64,000 nucleotides of DNA, taken from assembly GCF_001911425.1 (NCBI RefSeq), contig NZ_MPPL01000001.1, positions 3,009,654 through 3,073,653 of the forward strand, written 5' to 3'. The position numbers were made by a program, and so were the translations under genes. The notes beneath the pieces were generated by a model, which made no database searches, was not told where the DNA came from, and saw only the letters and a list, made by a program, of their open reading frames with translations. Below are positions 23,451 through 33,056 of this stretch, one piece after another. Source of the DNA: Mucilaginibacter polytrichastri (GTDB taxonomy: Bacteria; Bacteroidota; Bacteroidia; Sphingobacteriales; Sphingobacteriaceae). Numbering within the stretch: position 1 is the first letter of the stretch; each line of letters starts with the position of its first letter.

Positions 23451-23945
23451 GATTTCAAAGAACAGCATTGTGCTGATTTCACATCAGCATAAAAGTTCTT
23501 AATTTTTGTCATATTGAGCGATAGCGAAATATCTTCTGCGCTAATACAAGCATATAGCAGAAGCTTCTTCACATGCGTTCAGAATAAACGTTTTTTTAAG
23601 TAAATAACTAAACCATTAACACCGCCCGAACCTTGTCCGGGCATCTGCAATTTAAATATGCAGGTAGCGACATAACACTTTGTGCCTCTCCATATCCCTT
23701 TATGGCGGCGATCTTATTCGTTTCATCATAAATTATTCTGTGAATTAAAGCCTGGTGATTTACCGGGCTTTACAAAGTAAACACCTTACTTTTTAACTTT
23801 TCGTGACACAAGTGCGTCACAAGCTTAATCTGTCAACGAGATAATTCTTTAATAGGCAATTAACAAATTGACAAATCAGTAAATCGACTAATTATTTCAA
23901 CCGAAAACCGTATTTTTGCAACCTTATAATTTTTAGTGTTTTACT
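23451..23945. other. gene-free stretch with repeat and hairpin elements
   Basis: I see no gene. 23506-23589 is a diverged copy of hairpin repeat family B (TTGTCATATTGAGCGATAGC and an inverted partner ending TTCAGAATAAAC). 23747-23771 is a small stem (AAAGCCTGG / CCGGGCTTT). Near 23803-23820 there is a GTGAC-N8-GTCAC dyad of unknown meaning. The lysS promoter lies at its right end. Confidence 0.6.
23911..23918 (+). promoter_or_regulatory. -7 element TATTTTTG of lysS
   Basis: A perfect TAnnTTTG match, 27 bases before the lysS start. The -33 region has no clear TTG. Confidence 0.6.
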
Positions 23946-25670
23946 ATGAGTATTGCAGCCTTATCTGAGCAGGAAATTTTACGTCGCGAATCTTTACAGC
24001 AACTCCGCGCCCTGGGGATTAACCCCTACCCGGCCGAAGCTTATGCCGTAAATGCCTGGGCTCAGGATATTAAAGATAATTTTAACAGCAATCCGGATGC
24101 TTACCAGCAGGTACAACTTGCAGGCCGTATCATGACCCGCCGTATTATGGGTAATGCCTCTTTCTTAGAGCTGCAGGACTCTACCGGCCGTGTACAGGTT
24201 TACCTGAAACGCGATGACATTTGCCCTGGAGAAGATAAAACACTTTACAATACCGTATTTAAAAAGCTATTAGATATCGGCGATTACGTTGGTATAAAAG
24301 GCTATGTTTTTTTAACCCAGACCGGCGAAATTTCTGTGCATACACAGGAAATGACCATTCTGGCAAAATCGCTAAAACCACTGCCCGTTGTAAAACGTGA
24401 CGAGGAAGGCAACACCTTCGATGGTTTTACAGACCCCGAAATGCGTTACCGCCAGCGCTATGTGGATTTAACCGTTAACCCAGATTTTAAACAGATTTTC
24501 CTGAAACGTACCAAGGTAATTAGCACTATGCGTAATTATTTTAACGAGCAGGGATGGATTGAGGTAGAAACCCCGATACTGCAACCGGTACACGGTGGCG
24601 CGGCTGCAAGGCCTTTTGCTACGCACCACAATACGCTGGATATGCCATTGTTTCTACGTATTGCCAATGAGCTTTATCTGAAACGCTTGATCGTAGCCGG
24701 TTTTGATGGCGTATATGAGTTCGGTAAAATGTTCCGTAACGAGGGCATGGACCGTACCCACAACCCGGAGTTTACCTCTATGGAGATCTATGTAGCTTAC
24801 AAAGACTATATCTGGATGATGGAGATGGTGGAGCAATGCCTGGAAAAAATTGCTTTAGCCGTTAACGGTACCGCAATAGCACAGGTGGGCGAAAACCAGA
24901 TCAACTTTACAGGCCCTTACGAAAGATTATCGATGTATGATTCGATCTTGAAATATACCGGCATCGATGTATCAATGATGGATGAGCCTGCTTTACGCCA
25001 AACCTGCCGCGATATGGCCATTGATGTTGACCAAAGCATGGGTAAAGGTAAACTGATAGACGAGATTTTCGGCGCAAAGGTAGAAGCGAATTTAATCCAG
25101 CCTACTTACATTACCGATTACCCTATAGAAATGACCCCGCTTGCCAAAAAGCACCGCAGTAAAGACGGCTTGGTAGAGCGGTTCGAGCTTTTTGTAAACG
25201 GAAAAGAAATTGCCAATGCCTACTCTGAATTAAATGACCCGCTGGATCAGCGCCAGCGTTTAGAGGATCAGCTGATCCTTGCTGGCCGTGGTGATGACGA
25301 GGCGATGGCGATGGACGAAGACTTTTTACGCGCCCTTGAATACGGTATGCCGCCAACATCTGGTTTAGGTATCGGTATAGACAGACTGGTAATGATGCTG
25401 ACAAACCAAAGCACGATACAGGAAGTATTATTCTTTCCGCAGATGCGGCCCGAGAAAAAAGCTAAAGTGGTTACCATTGACGATTTTGTTGAAATTGGCG
25501 TACCTGCCGAGTGGGTACCGGTACTGAACAAAATGGGCTTTAATACGGTAGAAGAATTAAAGGCAGCCAACCCAAACAAAGTATTTAACGACCTTGGCGG
25601 TATGCGCAAAAAACTAAAGCTGGACATTACCATGCCGACTAAAGAAGACGCGATGATTTGGTTTAACTAA
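23946..25670 (+). CDS. lysS: lysyl-tRNA synthetase, class II
   Basis: 574 residues. The N-terminal OB domain binds the anticodon ([20 protein letters not shown]). Class II motifs: motif 1 around [13 protein letters not shown], motif 2 [19 protein letters not shown], and motif 3 [13 protein letters not shown]. After motif 3 comes a C-terminal extension of about 70 residues ([40 protein letters not shown]), a helix-hairpin-like module seen in Bacteroidota LysRS and absent from E. coli LysS. It charges tRNA-Lys in the cytoplasm. Confidence 0.97.
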   Translation: MSIAALSEQEILRRESLQQLRALGINPYPAEAYAVNAWAQDIKDNFNSNPDAYQQVQLAGRIMTRRIMGNASFLELQDSTGRVQVYLKRDDICPGEDKTLYNTVFKKLLDIGDYVGIKGYVFLTQTGEISVHTQEMTILAKSLKPLPVVKRDEEGNTFDGFTDPEMRYRQRYVDLTVNPDFKQIFLKRTKVISTMRNYFNEQGWIEVETPILQPVHGGAAARPFATHHNTLDMPLFLRIANELYLKRLIVAGFDGVYEFGKMFRNEGMDRTHNPEFTSMEIYVAYKDYIWMMEMVEQCLEKIALAVNGTAIAQVGENQINFTGPYERLSMYDSILKYTGIDVSMMDEPALRQTCRDMAIDVDQSMGKGKLIDEIFGAKVEANLIQPTYITDYPIEMTPLAKKHRSKDGLVERFELFVNGKEIANAYSELNDPLDQRQRLEDQLILAGRGDDEAMAMDEDFLRALEYGMPPTSGLGIGIDRLVMMLTNQSTIQEVLFFPQMRPEKKAKVVTIDDFVEIGVPAEWVPVLNKMGFNTVEELKAANPNKVFNDLGGMRKKLKLDITMPTKEDAMIWFN

Positions 25671-25698
25671 AACTAAGTTTAGTAACATGATATAACAC

Positions 25699-25734
25699 AA
25701 AGCGGCCCGATTTAGTAGTAAATCGGGCCGCTTT
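25699..25734 (+). terminator. intrinsic terminator of lysS
   Basis: A perfect 16-base stem AAAGCGGCCCGATTTA with loop GTAG and its inverse is followed by TTTATATTTT. Confidence 0.92.
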
Positions 25735-25809
25735 TATATTTTAAACGTCAAATATTAACTGAAATTTAAAGCTTAGATAACTTTTTGTTTATTTTCCTGT
25801 TCTAACTTT

Positions 25810-26040
25810 ATGGAAGAAGAACATAAATATAAGCATATGACTTTAGAAATAACAGAACAGGAATACCTGATCAAACTAGACCGCAAGAAATTCGGCCTTT
25901 CATTCATCCGCAGCCTGCTTAAACAAGTAGAAGTTGCGCACCCGTCTGATGAAGAATCTTTCATCCCGGACAGACACATACAACCAAGCCAGAACCACTC
26001 TTCAGAGCCGGATTATTTTGGTTCTATCGAAGAAAAATAA
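25810..26040 (+). CDS. small hypothetical protein
   Basis: 76 residues: an acidic start MEEEHKYKHMTLEITEQEYL, a basic amphipathic middle (IKLDRKKFGLSFIRSLLKQV) and a polar acidic tail (SSEPDYFGSIEEK). No signal peptide or membrane helix. An in-frame ATG ten codons in (MTLEITEQEY) could also start it. Its 5' part overlaps nothing and it lies convergent to the TPR gene with a 41-base gap. Family not recognised; length and composition look coding. Confidence 0.6.
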   Translation: MEEEHKYKHMTLEITEQEYLIKLDRKKFGLSFIRSLLKQVEVAHPSDEESFIPDRHIQPSQNHSSEPDYFGSIEEK

Positions 26041-26081
26041 TCCGTACACTTATATTTGTTGCACTAATTAGCGCCTGCTAA

Positions 26082-26627
26082 TTAGTAATTGCGGTAGCCG
26101 CGTTGTACCTGTTTATCCATTTGCGCAAGCTGGCCTTTCATCATTTTTATCTGCTCGGCCAATAGCTTGTTAGTATCCTCTTTAGTTGCTTCCTGCAAAT
26201 ACTGTTGCGCCTCGCGCTTGTTGCGCTTTGCCATTGAAATACCCGCCAGGCTTAACTTTGCCAATGCCGTATTGTGCGACATTTTCATACCCAGGGATAA
26301 AGCTTTCTTAAAATATTTTTCAGATTTCATCGGTGCCTTGCGCGATTCGATCAAACCGATCAGCAGGTTATAGTAACCCCACTGGTTTTTCCATAATTCT
26401 TTCTCGTAATCTGTAATTTTTAACAACCATTTTTCAGATTCTTCGTTATTTTCTTTACGCAGGTAAAACTGCGCTATGATCATTTTCTCGTTAAAAAAGA
26501 AGCTTAAAAGAATGATACCACCTATCAAAAGCACTAAAATCCCCCATCCCCAAAAACCAAATGCACTCATGGCAATAGCAGCTCCAAGCACAACACAGGC
26601 TATAACAAGCCTAACAATATTTGACAT
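26082..26627 (-). CDS. membrane-anchored TPR-like protein
   Basis: 181 residues. Two transmembrane helices at the N-terminus (IVRLVIACVVLGAAIAMSAF, then GILVLLIGGIILLSFFF) are followed by a cytoplasmic or periplasmic helical domain. This has TPR-like repeats (WGYYNLLIGLIESRKAPMKS, EKYFKKALSLGMKMSHNTAL, AKLSLAGISMAKRNKREAQQ) and ends QMDKQVQRGYRNY. It is probably a scaffold protein; partner unknown. The gene is divergent from ung. Confidence 0.7.
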   Translation of the reverse strand: MSNIVRLVIACVVLGAAIAMSAFGFWGWGILVLLIGGIILLSFFFNEKMIIAQFYLRKENNEESEKWLLKITDYEKELWKNQWGYYNLLIGLIESRKAPMKSEKYFKKALSLGMKMSHNTALAKLSLAGISMAKRNKREAQQYLQEATKEDTNKLLAEQIKMMKGQLAQMDKQVQRGYRNY

Positions 26628-26699
26628 AATTGTTTATGAATATATTAAAGCACAAATATCCGTTTATTTGTACGTTTAATCAACAATTACTAAATATTT

Positions 26700-27377
26700 A
26701 TGGCGATAGATCTGGAACCATCATGGCTCGAAGTTTTGCAGAACGAATTTGAGAAACCCTACATGGTAAAACTGCGGGAATTTTTAAAAGAAGAGAAGCA
26801 AAATGGGGCACGCATATACCCCAAAAACGCAGATATTTTTAATGCGTTTAACAAAACACCTTTTAATAAAGTAAAAGTGGTTATCCTTGGGCAAGACCCA
26901 TACCCCGGCGATCATCAGGCGCATGGCTTATCATTTTCGGTACAAAAGGGCATTGCCATACCAAAGTCGCTTCAAAACATATACAAAGAGCTGGTAACAG
27001 ATATACCGGGCTTTACCAAGCCTGCGCATGGCAACCTGGAAGAGTGGGCCAGCCAGGGTGTGCTGCTCCTTAACGCCACCCTTACGGTACGCGCCGGCGA
27101 ATCTGCATCGCACCAAAAAAAGGGATGGGAAGTATTTACAGACGAAGTGATCCGCAAATTATCTGAACAAAAAAAGGGTATTGTATTTATTCTGTGGGGC
27201 AACTATGCCCAATCAAAATTGAGTTTGATCGATCAAACCAAGCATCATATCATCAAATCTGTACACCCATCGCCGCTATCTGTAGAGCGCGGGTTTTATG
27301 GTTCTAAACCATTTTCTAAAGCAAATGAGTACCTGGTACAAGAAGGCGAAACGCCGATTGACTGGCAGATCCATTAA
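26700..27377 (+). CDS. ung: uracil-DNA glycosylase, family 1
   Basis: 225 residues. The water-activating motif GQDPYPG (Asp66) and the DNA-intercalating loop HPSPLS (His189) identify family 1, and LLLNATLTV holds the uracil-binding Asn. It removes uracil from DNA to begin base excision repair. Length and motifs are complete. Transcribed alone and closed by the terminator shared with susD. Confidence 0.96.
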   Translation: MAIDLEPSWLEVLQNEFEKPYMVKLREFLKEEKQNGARIYPKNADIFNAFNKTPFNKVKVVILGQDPYPGDHQAHGLSFSVQKGIAIPKSLQNIYKELVTDIPGFTKPAHGNLEEWASQGVLLLNATLTVRAGESASHQKKGWEVFTDEVIRKLSEQKKGIVFILWGNYAQSKLSLIDQTKHHIIKSVHPSPLSVERGFYGSKPFSKANEYLVQEGETPIDWQIH

Positions 27378-27406
27378 GTAGCTGCGTGTTGAAGTAGATC
27401 TTAAAC

Positions 27407-27450
27407 ACAACACAAAAGGCTCAGAATAAATTCTGAGCCTTTTGTGTTGT
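27407..27450. terminator. bidirectional intrinsic terminator
   Basis: A perfect 20-base stem (ACAACACAAAAGGCTCAGAA and its inverse, loop TAAA) lies between convergent ung and susD. Confidence 0.92.
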
Positions 27451-27464
27451 ACCAAAGCTATAAA

Positions 27465-28904
27465 TTAATAACCAGGGTTTTGCGTTAACGCACTATTAGC
27501 ATCGCGTGCAGACTGTGGAATAGGTAAAATTCTATGGTAGTCTGAGATAGACACCGTTGGATATGATACATAACCATAAGCTTGTTTTGGGCGGTTAATT
27601 ACCAGATTTAACCTTGTGAAGTCGAAAAAGCGCAAACCTTCAAAGGCTAATTCTTTTCTTCTTTCATTTAAGATATCGGTAATTAACTGCGCACCTGTTG
27701 AAGTATAACCTGCAAATGATGGGTCACGTACTTTGGCCAGTTGGTTTAAATAGATTTTGGCATTAGCCTCATCTCCGGTACGGGCGTAAGATTCGGCTAG
27801 TGTAACTAAAACCTCAGCATAACGGATAATCTTAGTTTCATCTTTATCTGTGTTAGAATAATTTGGAAACTTATTGATAATCCACGCTTGTTGGCCACCT
27901 CTTAAACCGCTTACCATCAATGTTCTTCTTAAATCGGTGGCAGTATAGGCACTGTATAAATCGTCTGTTGCCTGTATATCGCCATAACCTGCCTGAGAGA
28001 AAATAGCATCTAACCCGGTGTTACCCAGGTTACTTGAGGCATTTTGGTTAAGCTCGAAAATAGTTTCCAGTTTACCGGTTTGTGCTGCAGGGTTAGCCCA
28101 GAAGCCGGTGAACGCACTTGCATTTTGTGCAAGCGTATACTGCCCATTATCTACAACTAATTTAGCAGCTGTAAGTGCATTAGCATAATCGCCTTTATAT
28201 AAGTATGCTCTTGATTCAATAGCTTTTGCCGCATATTTAGCAATATAGTCAGAATTGATTGCATGGAACGAAGTTCCGCCAGTTGGCATAATAGCATAAG
28301 CACTATCTAAATCGCTAACAATTTGAGTATAAACTGCACTCACTGTTGCTCTTGGCGTTTTCACGCTAAAACCGCTTACGTACGATGGTGTAGTAACTAT
28401 AGGTACCCCGCTGGCAGTTGGGTTAACGGTATATGGCGCACCAAACCAGTTCACCAATTCCAGATACAATAAACCTCTTGAAGCATAAGCTTCGCCAATT
28501 AGCTGATTATTATCATCTGAAGCAGGCAGCTTTTTACCTTCGTAAATAATACGGTTAGCTTGCAAAATTGAAAAATAAGCACGTGAATAAATATTAGATG
28601 GTTCGGTAGTGGTAGAAATAAACTGGTAATTGTTTTCGAGCAAATAACGGCCCGAATTGGTAACATTTACATAAGTATTATCTGCCAGCAAATCGCCTAA
28701 AACGGGGATATCACGTCCAAACAAAGTAGTAGCCTTCATAACGTTATACATCCCGTTAACAGCATCGGCCAAATCGTTTGTTGTTTTGATAGATTCGGTT
28801 ACCGTTACAGATGTACTAGGCTGCTCATCCAAAAAACTCTTTTTGCAGGCCGTTAAGGTTGCCGTTCCTGCTAATAGTATATATAGTAATTTATTAAATT
28901 TCAT
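27465..28904 (-). CDS. SusD/RagB-family nutrient-binding lipoprotein
   Basis: 479 residues. The lipoprotein signal is MKFNKLLYILLAGTATLTAC with Cys20, then KKSFLDEQPSTS, the usual SusD opening. TPR-like helices follow, with EAYASRGLLYLELVNWFGAP and the C-terminal RRKELAFEGLRFFDFTRL motif shared by the family. It sits on the outer surface as the lid of the SusC channel and binds a glycan or other large nutrient. It follows susC by 13 bases, one operon. No glycoside hydrolase, sigma or anti-sigma gene adjoins it, so the substrate cannot be inferred. Confidence 0.93.
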   Translation of the reverse strand: MKFNKLLYILLAGTATLTACKKSFLDEQPSTSVTVTESIKTTNDLADAVNGMYNVMKATTLFGRDIPVLGDLLADNTYVNVTNSGRYLLENNYQFISTTTEPSNIYSRAYFSILQANRIIYEGKKLPASDDNNQLIGEAYASRGLLYLELVNWFGAPYTVNPTASGVPIVTTPSYVSGFSVKTPRATVSAVYTQIVSDLDSAYAIMPTGGTSFHAINSDYIAKYAAKAIESRAYLYKGDYANALTAAKLVVDNGQYTLAQNASAFTGFWANPAAQTGKLETIFELNQNASSNLGNTGLDAIFSQAGYGDIQATDDLYSAYTATDLRRTLMVSGLRGGQQAWIINKFPNYSNTDKDETKIIRYAEVLVTLAESYARTGDEANAKIYLNQLAKVRDPSFAGYTSTGAQLITDILNERRKELAFEGLRFFDFTRLNLVINRPKQAYGYVSYPTVSISDYHRILPIPQSARDANSALTQNPGY

Positions 28905-28917
28905 GTTTTTCTCTTAA

Positions 28918-31900
28918 TTAAAATCCAACATTTAAACCAATTGTGATTGTCCTGATTTGCGGAATATCTTCGGTATTGTAACCATTAATAGGCACTTCCG
29001 GATCAAACGGTAATCGTTTATCGTAGGTTTTAGTCCACAAGTTTGTTGCACGGGCATACAGGTATAATTTACTGATACCACATTTCTTCACCACGTCAAG
29101 ATTCTTAAGATCATAACCTAATGACACGTTCTTTAAACGGATGTAATCACCATAGTATAAGAAACGTGTAGAACCACTTGAAGAATTGGATGAGCTACCA
29201 CCACCGTAAACGTTTTTGGGAACATCTGTTACCTGGCCCGGAGTTGTCCAGCGGTTTAGCCATGTATATTGATATTTGTTAGCACCGGTGATGTACGTAC
29301 CATCATTTAAGTAATATGACCAACTGTCGCTGATGCGGTTACCAAAGTTACCATAGAAATCAAGCGCAAGGATGATACCTTTATAATTGAACGTATTGCT
29401 GAAACCACTGGTTATTTTCGGGTCGGCATGGCCATAAGGCACGCGTGCTGCAGCAGAATAATTTGTGGTTGTAGAAGTTCTGCCGGCATCAGTATACCAC
29501 AATGCGTTACCATTTGCAGGATTAACGCCTGCATAGGCGCGAGTGTAATAGGTATAATAATCGTAATTGTTAGCTAACCAGTAGTTACCATTAACCTGGT
29601 TGTTTTGTGCCAGCTTAGTCATACGGTTGGCGTTGTAAGCGGCATTAAGGTTTACATTCCAGCTAAAGTCTTTTGTTTTTACTGGTACACCTTTTACTGT
29701 AAACTCCCATCCTTTGTTTTGTAAAGCACCTACGTTTTGAGCCTGGGAAGTTTGAGTAGCGCCAAATCCGCTTTCCCAAGGGATATTCACAAGCTGGATC
29801 AGACCGTCAACTTTGTTATTGTAGTAATCTACGTTAAACAATAAGCGGTCATTAAAGAAACCGAAGTCAACACCAATATCAAATTTCTTTGATGATTCCC
29901 AGGTTAAGCTGGGGTTACCAACGGTATTGTATGCCTGGCCGTTAGCCGAGTTATAGTTAAAGCCATAACCTGCTGTTGGTCTCCATTGATAATTAGCCAA
30001 AGCATTGGCATTACCTGTGGTACCGTATGAGCTTCTGATTTTAGCAGTAGTAAGGATGTTTTGTTTTTTGAAGAAATCTTCTCCATCAATATTCCAGGCA
30101 CCGCCAACTGAATAAAAACTACCATATTGTTTGTCGGTACCAAATCTCGAACCACCGTCTCTTCTAAACGATCCGCTTAAAGAATATCTATTTTTGTAAT
30201 TGATATTCGCCCTTGCATACAATGCATCAAAAGTGTAGTTAGATGTACTTTCTGAAGCTGTAGCTGGTGTAGCTGCATTACCAACAGCAGTTAATGTAGG
30301 CTGTGTTAGCGGGTAACCTGTAGCATATGCTGTATTTAAATAACCGGCCGATTTTTGTGCTTCGTACCCAACTGAGGCATCAACATAAAAATCTTCTACA
30401 CCATGTATATTGTAGCGATAATCCAATTGGTTACGAACTAACCAGTTAGCGTAACGGCTATATTGGCTTGTCCCAGATCCGTTTAAGCTACGGGCATCGC
30501 CCATTTGGGCATTTAAGAAACTGGTTTCTTCATTGGTTTGATAGTCCATACTGGCATAGCCGGTATACTTCAATTGATCCCAGATATTCCATTTAATGGT
30601 TTGTGCACCTAAAAGACGTACGTTATTGATTCCTCTTACATCATGCGCTGCAATATAAAGCGGATTTGAATTAGATGATGTTGGGAAGTTAGCGTTACCG
30701 GTTACACTTGAGTTGATGCTGCCATCTGCATTATAACCTAACTGAAACGGCCTCAAAAAATACGCCGACGCCAAAGGGCTGCTATAATAAGCGCTGCCCT
30801 GTAACGGTGCATTTTGGTTGATGCTCGAAACGTTTAAATTAGTTGCAATAGAGAAACTTTTGCTAACGGTATGGTCTAAATTTAGGGTACCGGTAATTCT
30901 TTTTAAATAAGATTTTAAAACCGTTGCATCCTGTGTAAAGTATCCGGCTGATGTAAAAATTCTTGTTTTTTCATTACCACCGTTTACCGAAACATTGTAT
31001 TGTTGCTGGCTTCCTCTTTTGGTTACCAGATCATACCAGTTATTGCCTGCCGAGTTTAAACCATAACTGGTACCTAATGCAGTTATCTGGGCCGCTGTAT
31101 ATTGGCCTGAATTAACAAAAGCCTCATTAAACATAGACCGGTATTGATCGGGGGTTAAAGGCTTACCTGCATCTGGTAATGGTAAGTTAGAACTTATACC
31201 ACCTTCTGCATCAAAACGTACTTCTGTTTTGCCAGATTTACCCCTTTTAGTATTAATTACAATAACACCATTTGAACCACGTGAACCATAAATTGCAGTT
31301 GCAGCAGCATCTTTTAATACGGTAATATTCTCAATGTCATTATTATTGATACCGGCCAACGGGCTAAGTGTTCCTCCGGCCCTTTGCGTTAAATCAGCAC
31401 CGCCATTTACAATCATACCATCAATTACGTACAATGGCTGTGCTGCTGCTGCACTTGTAATAGAGTTAATACCACGGATACGAACCTGGTTAAGTGCACC
31501 TGGCTGGCCGCTGTTAATCTGCACATTTACACCTGCAATTTCGCCTTGTAAAGCTTGTTGAAAGGTAGAAAATGGCTTGTTCTCATTTTCCGCACCTTTA
31601 ACCACACCGGCCGAACCTGTATAGGTTTTTTTAGCCTGGGTACCGTACGAATCCTTAATAACCACATCAGATAGCATATGGTTATCAGATTTTAATTTAA
31701 TAACCGGCAGTGCCCCTGCAGGTATAGTAATTTGTTGACCAGTAAAACCAACGTATGAAAACGCCAGCACCTGCCCTACCGAAGCGGTTAATGTAAAGTT
31801 ACCGTCTCCGTCTGATAATACGCCCTGTTTTGTACCTTGAATTGACACAGATACACCAGGTAACGGCTGACCATCATCAGCACTAACTACCTTACCAGTT

Positions 31901-31977
31901 AGTTTCGTGTTTTGAGCCATTGCAAAGTTCATCGCAAAAATACTCAACGTAAAAAAAAATGTAAAAATTCTCTTCAT
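28918..31977 (-). CDS. SusC/RagA-family TonB-linked outer membrane protein
   Basis: 1019 residues from ATG 31977 (MKRIFTFFFTLSIFAMNFAM), chosen for the good signal peptide ending AMAQ and the AAGGA ribosome site. Domains in order: carboxypeptidase-regulatory-like domain (residues about 25-105, LTGKVVSADDGQPLPGVSVS), TonB plug (GSAGVVKGAENENKPFSTFQ to GVIVINTKRGKSG), and a 22-strand barrel ending in ITIGLNVGF with terminal Phe. It imports large nutrients across the outer membrane with its SusD partner, powered by TonB-ExbBD. No STN domain is present, so signalling to an anti-sigma factor is unlikely. Confidence 0.94.
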   Translation of the reverse strand: MKRIFTFFFTLSIFAMNFAMAQNTKLTGKVVSADDGQPLPGVSVSIQGTKQGVLSDGDGNFTLTASVGQVLAFSYVGFTGQQITIPAGALPVIKLKSDNHMLSDVVIKDSYGTQAKKTYTGSAGVVKGAENENKPFSTFQQALQGEIAGVNVQINSGQPGALNQVRIRGINSITSAAAAQPLYVIDGMIVNGGADLTQRAGGTLSPLAGINNNDIENITVLKDAAATAIYGSRGSNGVIVINTKRGKSGKTEVRFDAEGGISSNLPLPDAGKPLTPDQYRSMFNEAFVNSGQYTAAQITALGTSYGLNSAGNNWYDLVTKRGSQQQYNVSVNGGNEKTRIFTSAGYFTQDATVLKSYLKRITGTLNLDHTVSKSFSIATNLNVSSINQNAPLQGSAYYSSPLASAYFLRPFQLGYNADGSINSSVTGNANFPTSSNSNPLYIAAHDVRGINNVRLLGAQTIKWNIWDQLKYTGYASMDYQTNEETSFLNAQMGDARSLNGSGTSQYSRYANWLVRNQLDYRYNIHGVEDFYVDASVGYEAQKSAGYLNTAYATGYPLTQPTLTAVGNAATPATASESTSNYTFDALYARANINYKNRYSLSGSFRRDGGSRFGTDKQYGSFYSVGGAWNIDGEDFFKKQNILTTAKIRSSYGTTGNANALANYQWRPTAGYGFNYNSANGQAYNTVGNPSLTWESSKKFDIGVDFGFFNDRLLFNVDYYNNKVDGLIQLVNIPWESGFGATQTSQAQNVGALQNKGWEFTVKGVPVKTKDFSWNVNLNAAYNANRMTKLAQNNQVNGNYWLANNYDYYTYYTRAYAGVNPANGNALWYTDAGRTSTTTNYSAAARVPYGHADPKITSGFSNTFNYKGIILALDFYGNFGNRISDSWSYYLNDGTYITGANKYQYTWLNRWTTPGQVTDVPKNVYGGGSSSNSSSGSTRFLYYGDYIRLKNVSLGYDLKNLDVVKKCGISKLYLYARATNLWTKTYDKRLPFDPEVPINGYNTEDIPQIRTITIGLNVGF

Positions 31978-32464
31978 ATTGTCCTTATTTTTAAACAAAC
32001 CTAATTATTAATATATAATTAACATAACGTTAATGCATTTATATTGAAAAAAATACATTTAAAACAATGTTTAGATTACATTATTGCATAAAAAAAGCTG
32101 GTTTATAATAAAAATTTTTAAATATCAAAAAAAGTTTAGCCAAATTAAATAATTTGATAAAATTTCAAATTTTGGACAAAAAAGTTAAATGGAAATACGA
32201 GAATGATAATTTACAGAAGCAAAAAAAGACTCAATAAGGGGAAATATCACACAAAATTAAATCTGATGATACAAAAAAGGTTAAAAACGCTTTTTAAAAG
32301 GTAAAAAGGAACTATGCTCATCTAAAAAAAAGAGCAATTCATACTTTTATTAAAATTTTTAATTAGTTATAGTTATGACATGATTAAATTATTGTTTGGA
32401 GCTTAAATCCAAGCAATTTTTCAATTTCACTACTACATTGTAAAATTTAACCGTTCAAAAAAAT
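31978..32464. other. A+T-rich gene-free stretch upstream of susC
   Basis: No gene or clear repeat is seen in these 487 bases, which are strongly A+T-rich with many poly-A and poly-T runs. The left end holds the susC ribosome site and -7 element (31996-32003). The right end lies past the AsnC gene stop; no canonical terminator was found there. Confidence 0.6.
31996..32003 (-). promoter_or_regulatory. -7 element TAGGTTTG of susCD
   Basis: A perfect TAnnTTTG on the minus strand, 18 bases before the susC start and followed by an AAGGA ribosome site, one of the few in the window. Confidence 0.6.
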
Positions 32465-32935
32465 CTAATACTCCAGCGGTACAATCGGTTCCTTTTTACT
32501 GGTAGACATGATCATCATAGTCTGGAAGGTTTTCACCACACTAATGCGGCTGATCTTCTCCATGATTAATTGCTCGTACGATTTAATATCGCGTACGTAA
32601 CACTTCAGTAAAAAATCGCACTGGCCGGTTACGTGGTGGCACTCGGTAACTTCCTTAATTTTCTGGATCTCGTCTAAGAAAATTTGGATAGTGTTGTTTT
32701 TATGAAAATCGAGCGAAATCTGGATAAATGTTTTAATGCCCAGTCCCAACTTCTCCTCATCTACCAATGCATGGTAGCTTTTTATATATTCGGCATTTTC
32801 CAGCTTACGCACACGCTCCAGCGTTGGGGCCGGAGACAAACCAATCTCGTTTGATAGTTGCAGATTGGTTATCCTGCCGTTTTCCTGTAATATTTTTAAA
32901 ATCTGTAGATCAATTTTATCCAACTCTGCTGCCAT
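32465..32935 (-). CDS. Lrp/AsnC-family transcriptional regulator
   Basis: 156 residues from ATG 32935 (MAAELDKIDLQILKILQENG); the upstream open frame covers its promoter. The N-terminal helix-turn-helix is RITNLQLSNEIGLSPAPTLE, RVRKLENAEYIKS. The C-terminal RAM domain (IQIFLDEIQKIKEVTECHHV, TGQCDFLLKCYVRDIKSYEQ) binds amino acids and forms octamers. Its target in this region is unknown. Divergent from mntR, with 121 bases between the starts. The promoter predicts a leaderless transcript. Confidence 0.92.
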   Translation of the reverse strand: MAAELDKIDLQILKILQENGRITNLQLSNEIGLSPAPTLERVRKLENAEYIKSYHALVDEEKLGLGIKTFIQISLDFHKNNTIQIFLDEIQKIKEVTECHHVTGQCDFLLKCYVRDIKSYEQLIMEKISRISVVKTFQTMMIMSTSKKEPIVPLEY

Positions 32936-32939
32936 GATG

Positions 32940-32947
32940 CAAATATA
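32940..32947 (-). promoter_or_regulatory. -7 element TATATTTG of the AsnC-family gene
   Basis: A perfect TAnnTTTG on the minus strand with four bases to the ATG at 32935, so the mRNA should begin at or next to the start codon. Confidence 0.68.
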
Positions 32948-33019
32948 GAATGCTCTGTCAACAAAATATAATTTTTTTAAAATGCATTTAAACAAATAAT
33001 AATTTTATCGGTTAAATTA

Positions 33020-33035
33020 TTTAGATTAGTCTAAA
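33020..33035. promoter_or_regulatory. candidate MntR/DtxR operator upstream of mntR
   Basis: TTTAGATTAGTCTAAA is a perfect dyad (arms TTTAGA / TCTAAA) 21 bases before the mntR start. It fits the left part of the DtxR-type box TTAGGTTAGnCTAACCTAA, of which TTAGnTTAGnCTAA is kept. It lies where RNA polymerase would bind, so metal-dependent autorepression is likely. Confidence 0.68.
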
Positions 33036-33056
33036 ACTTAAGTTAGATTCGTTTAA

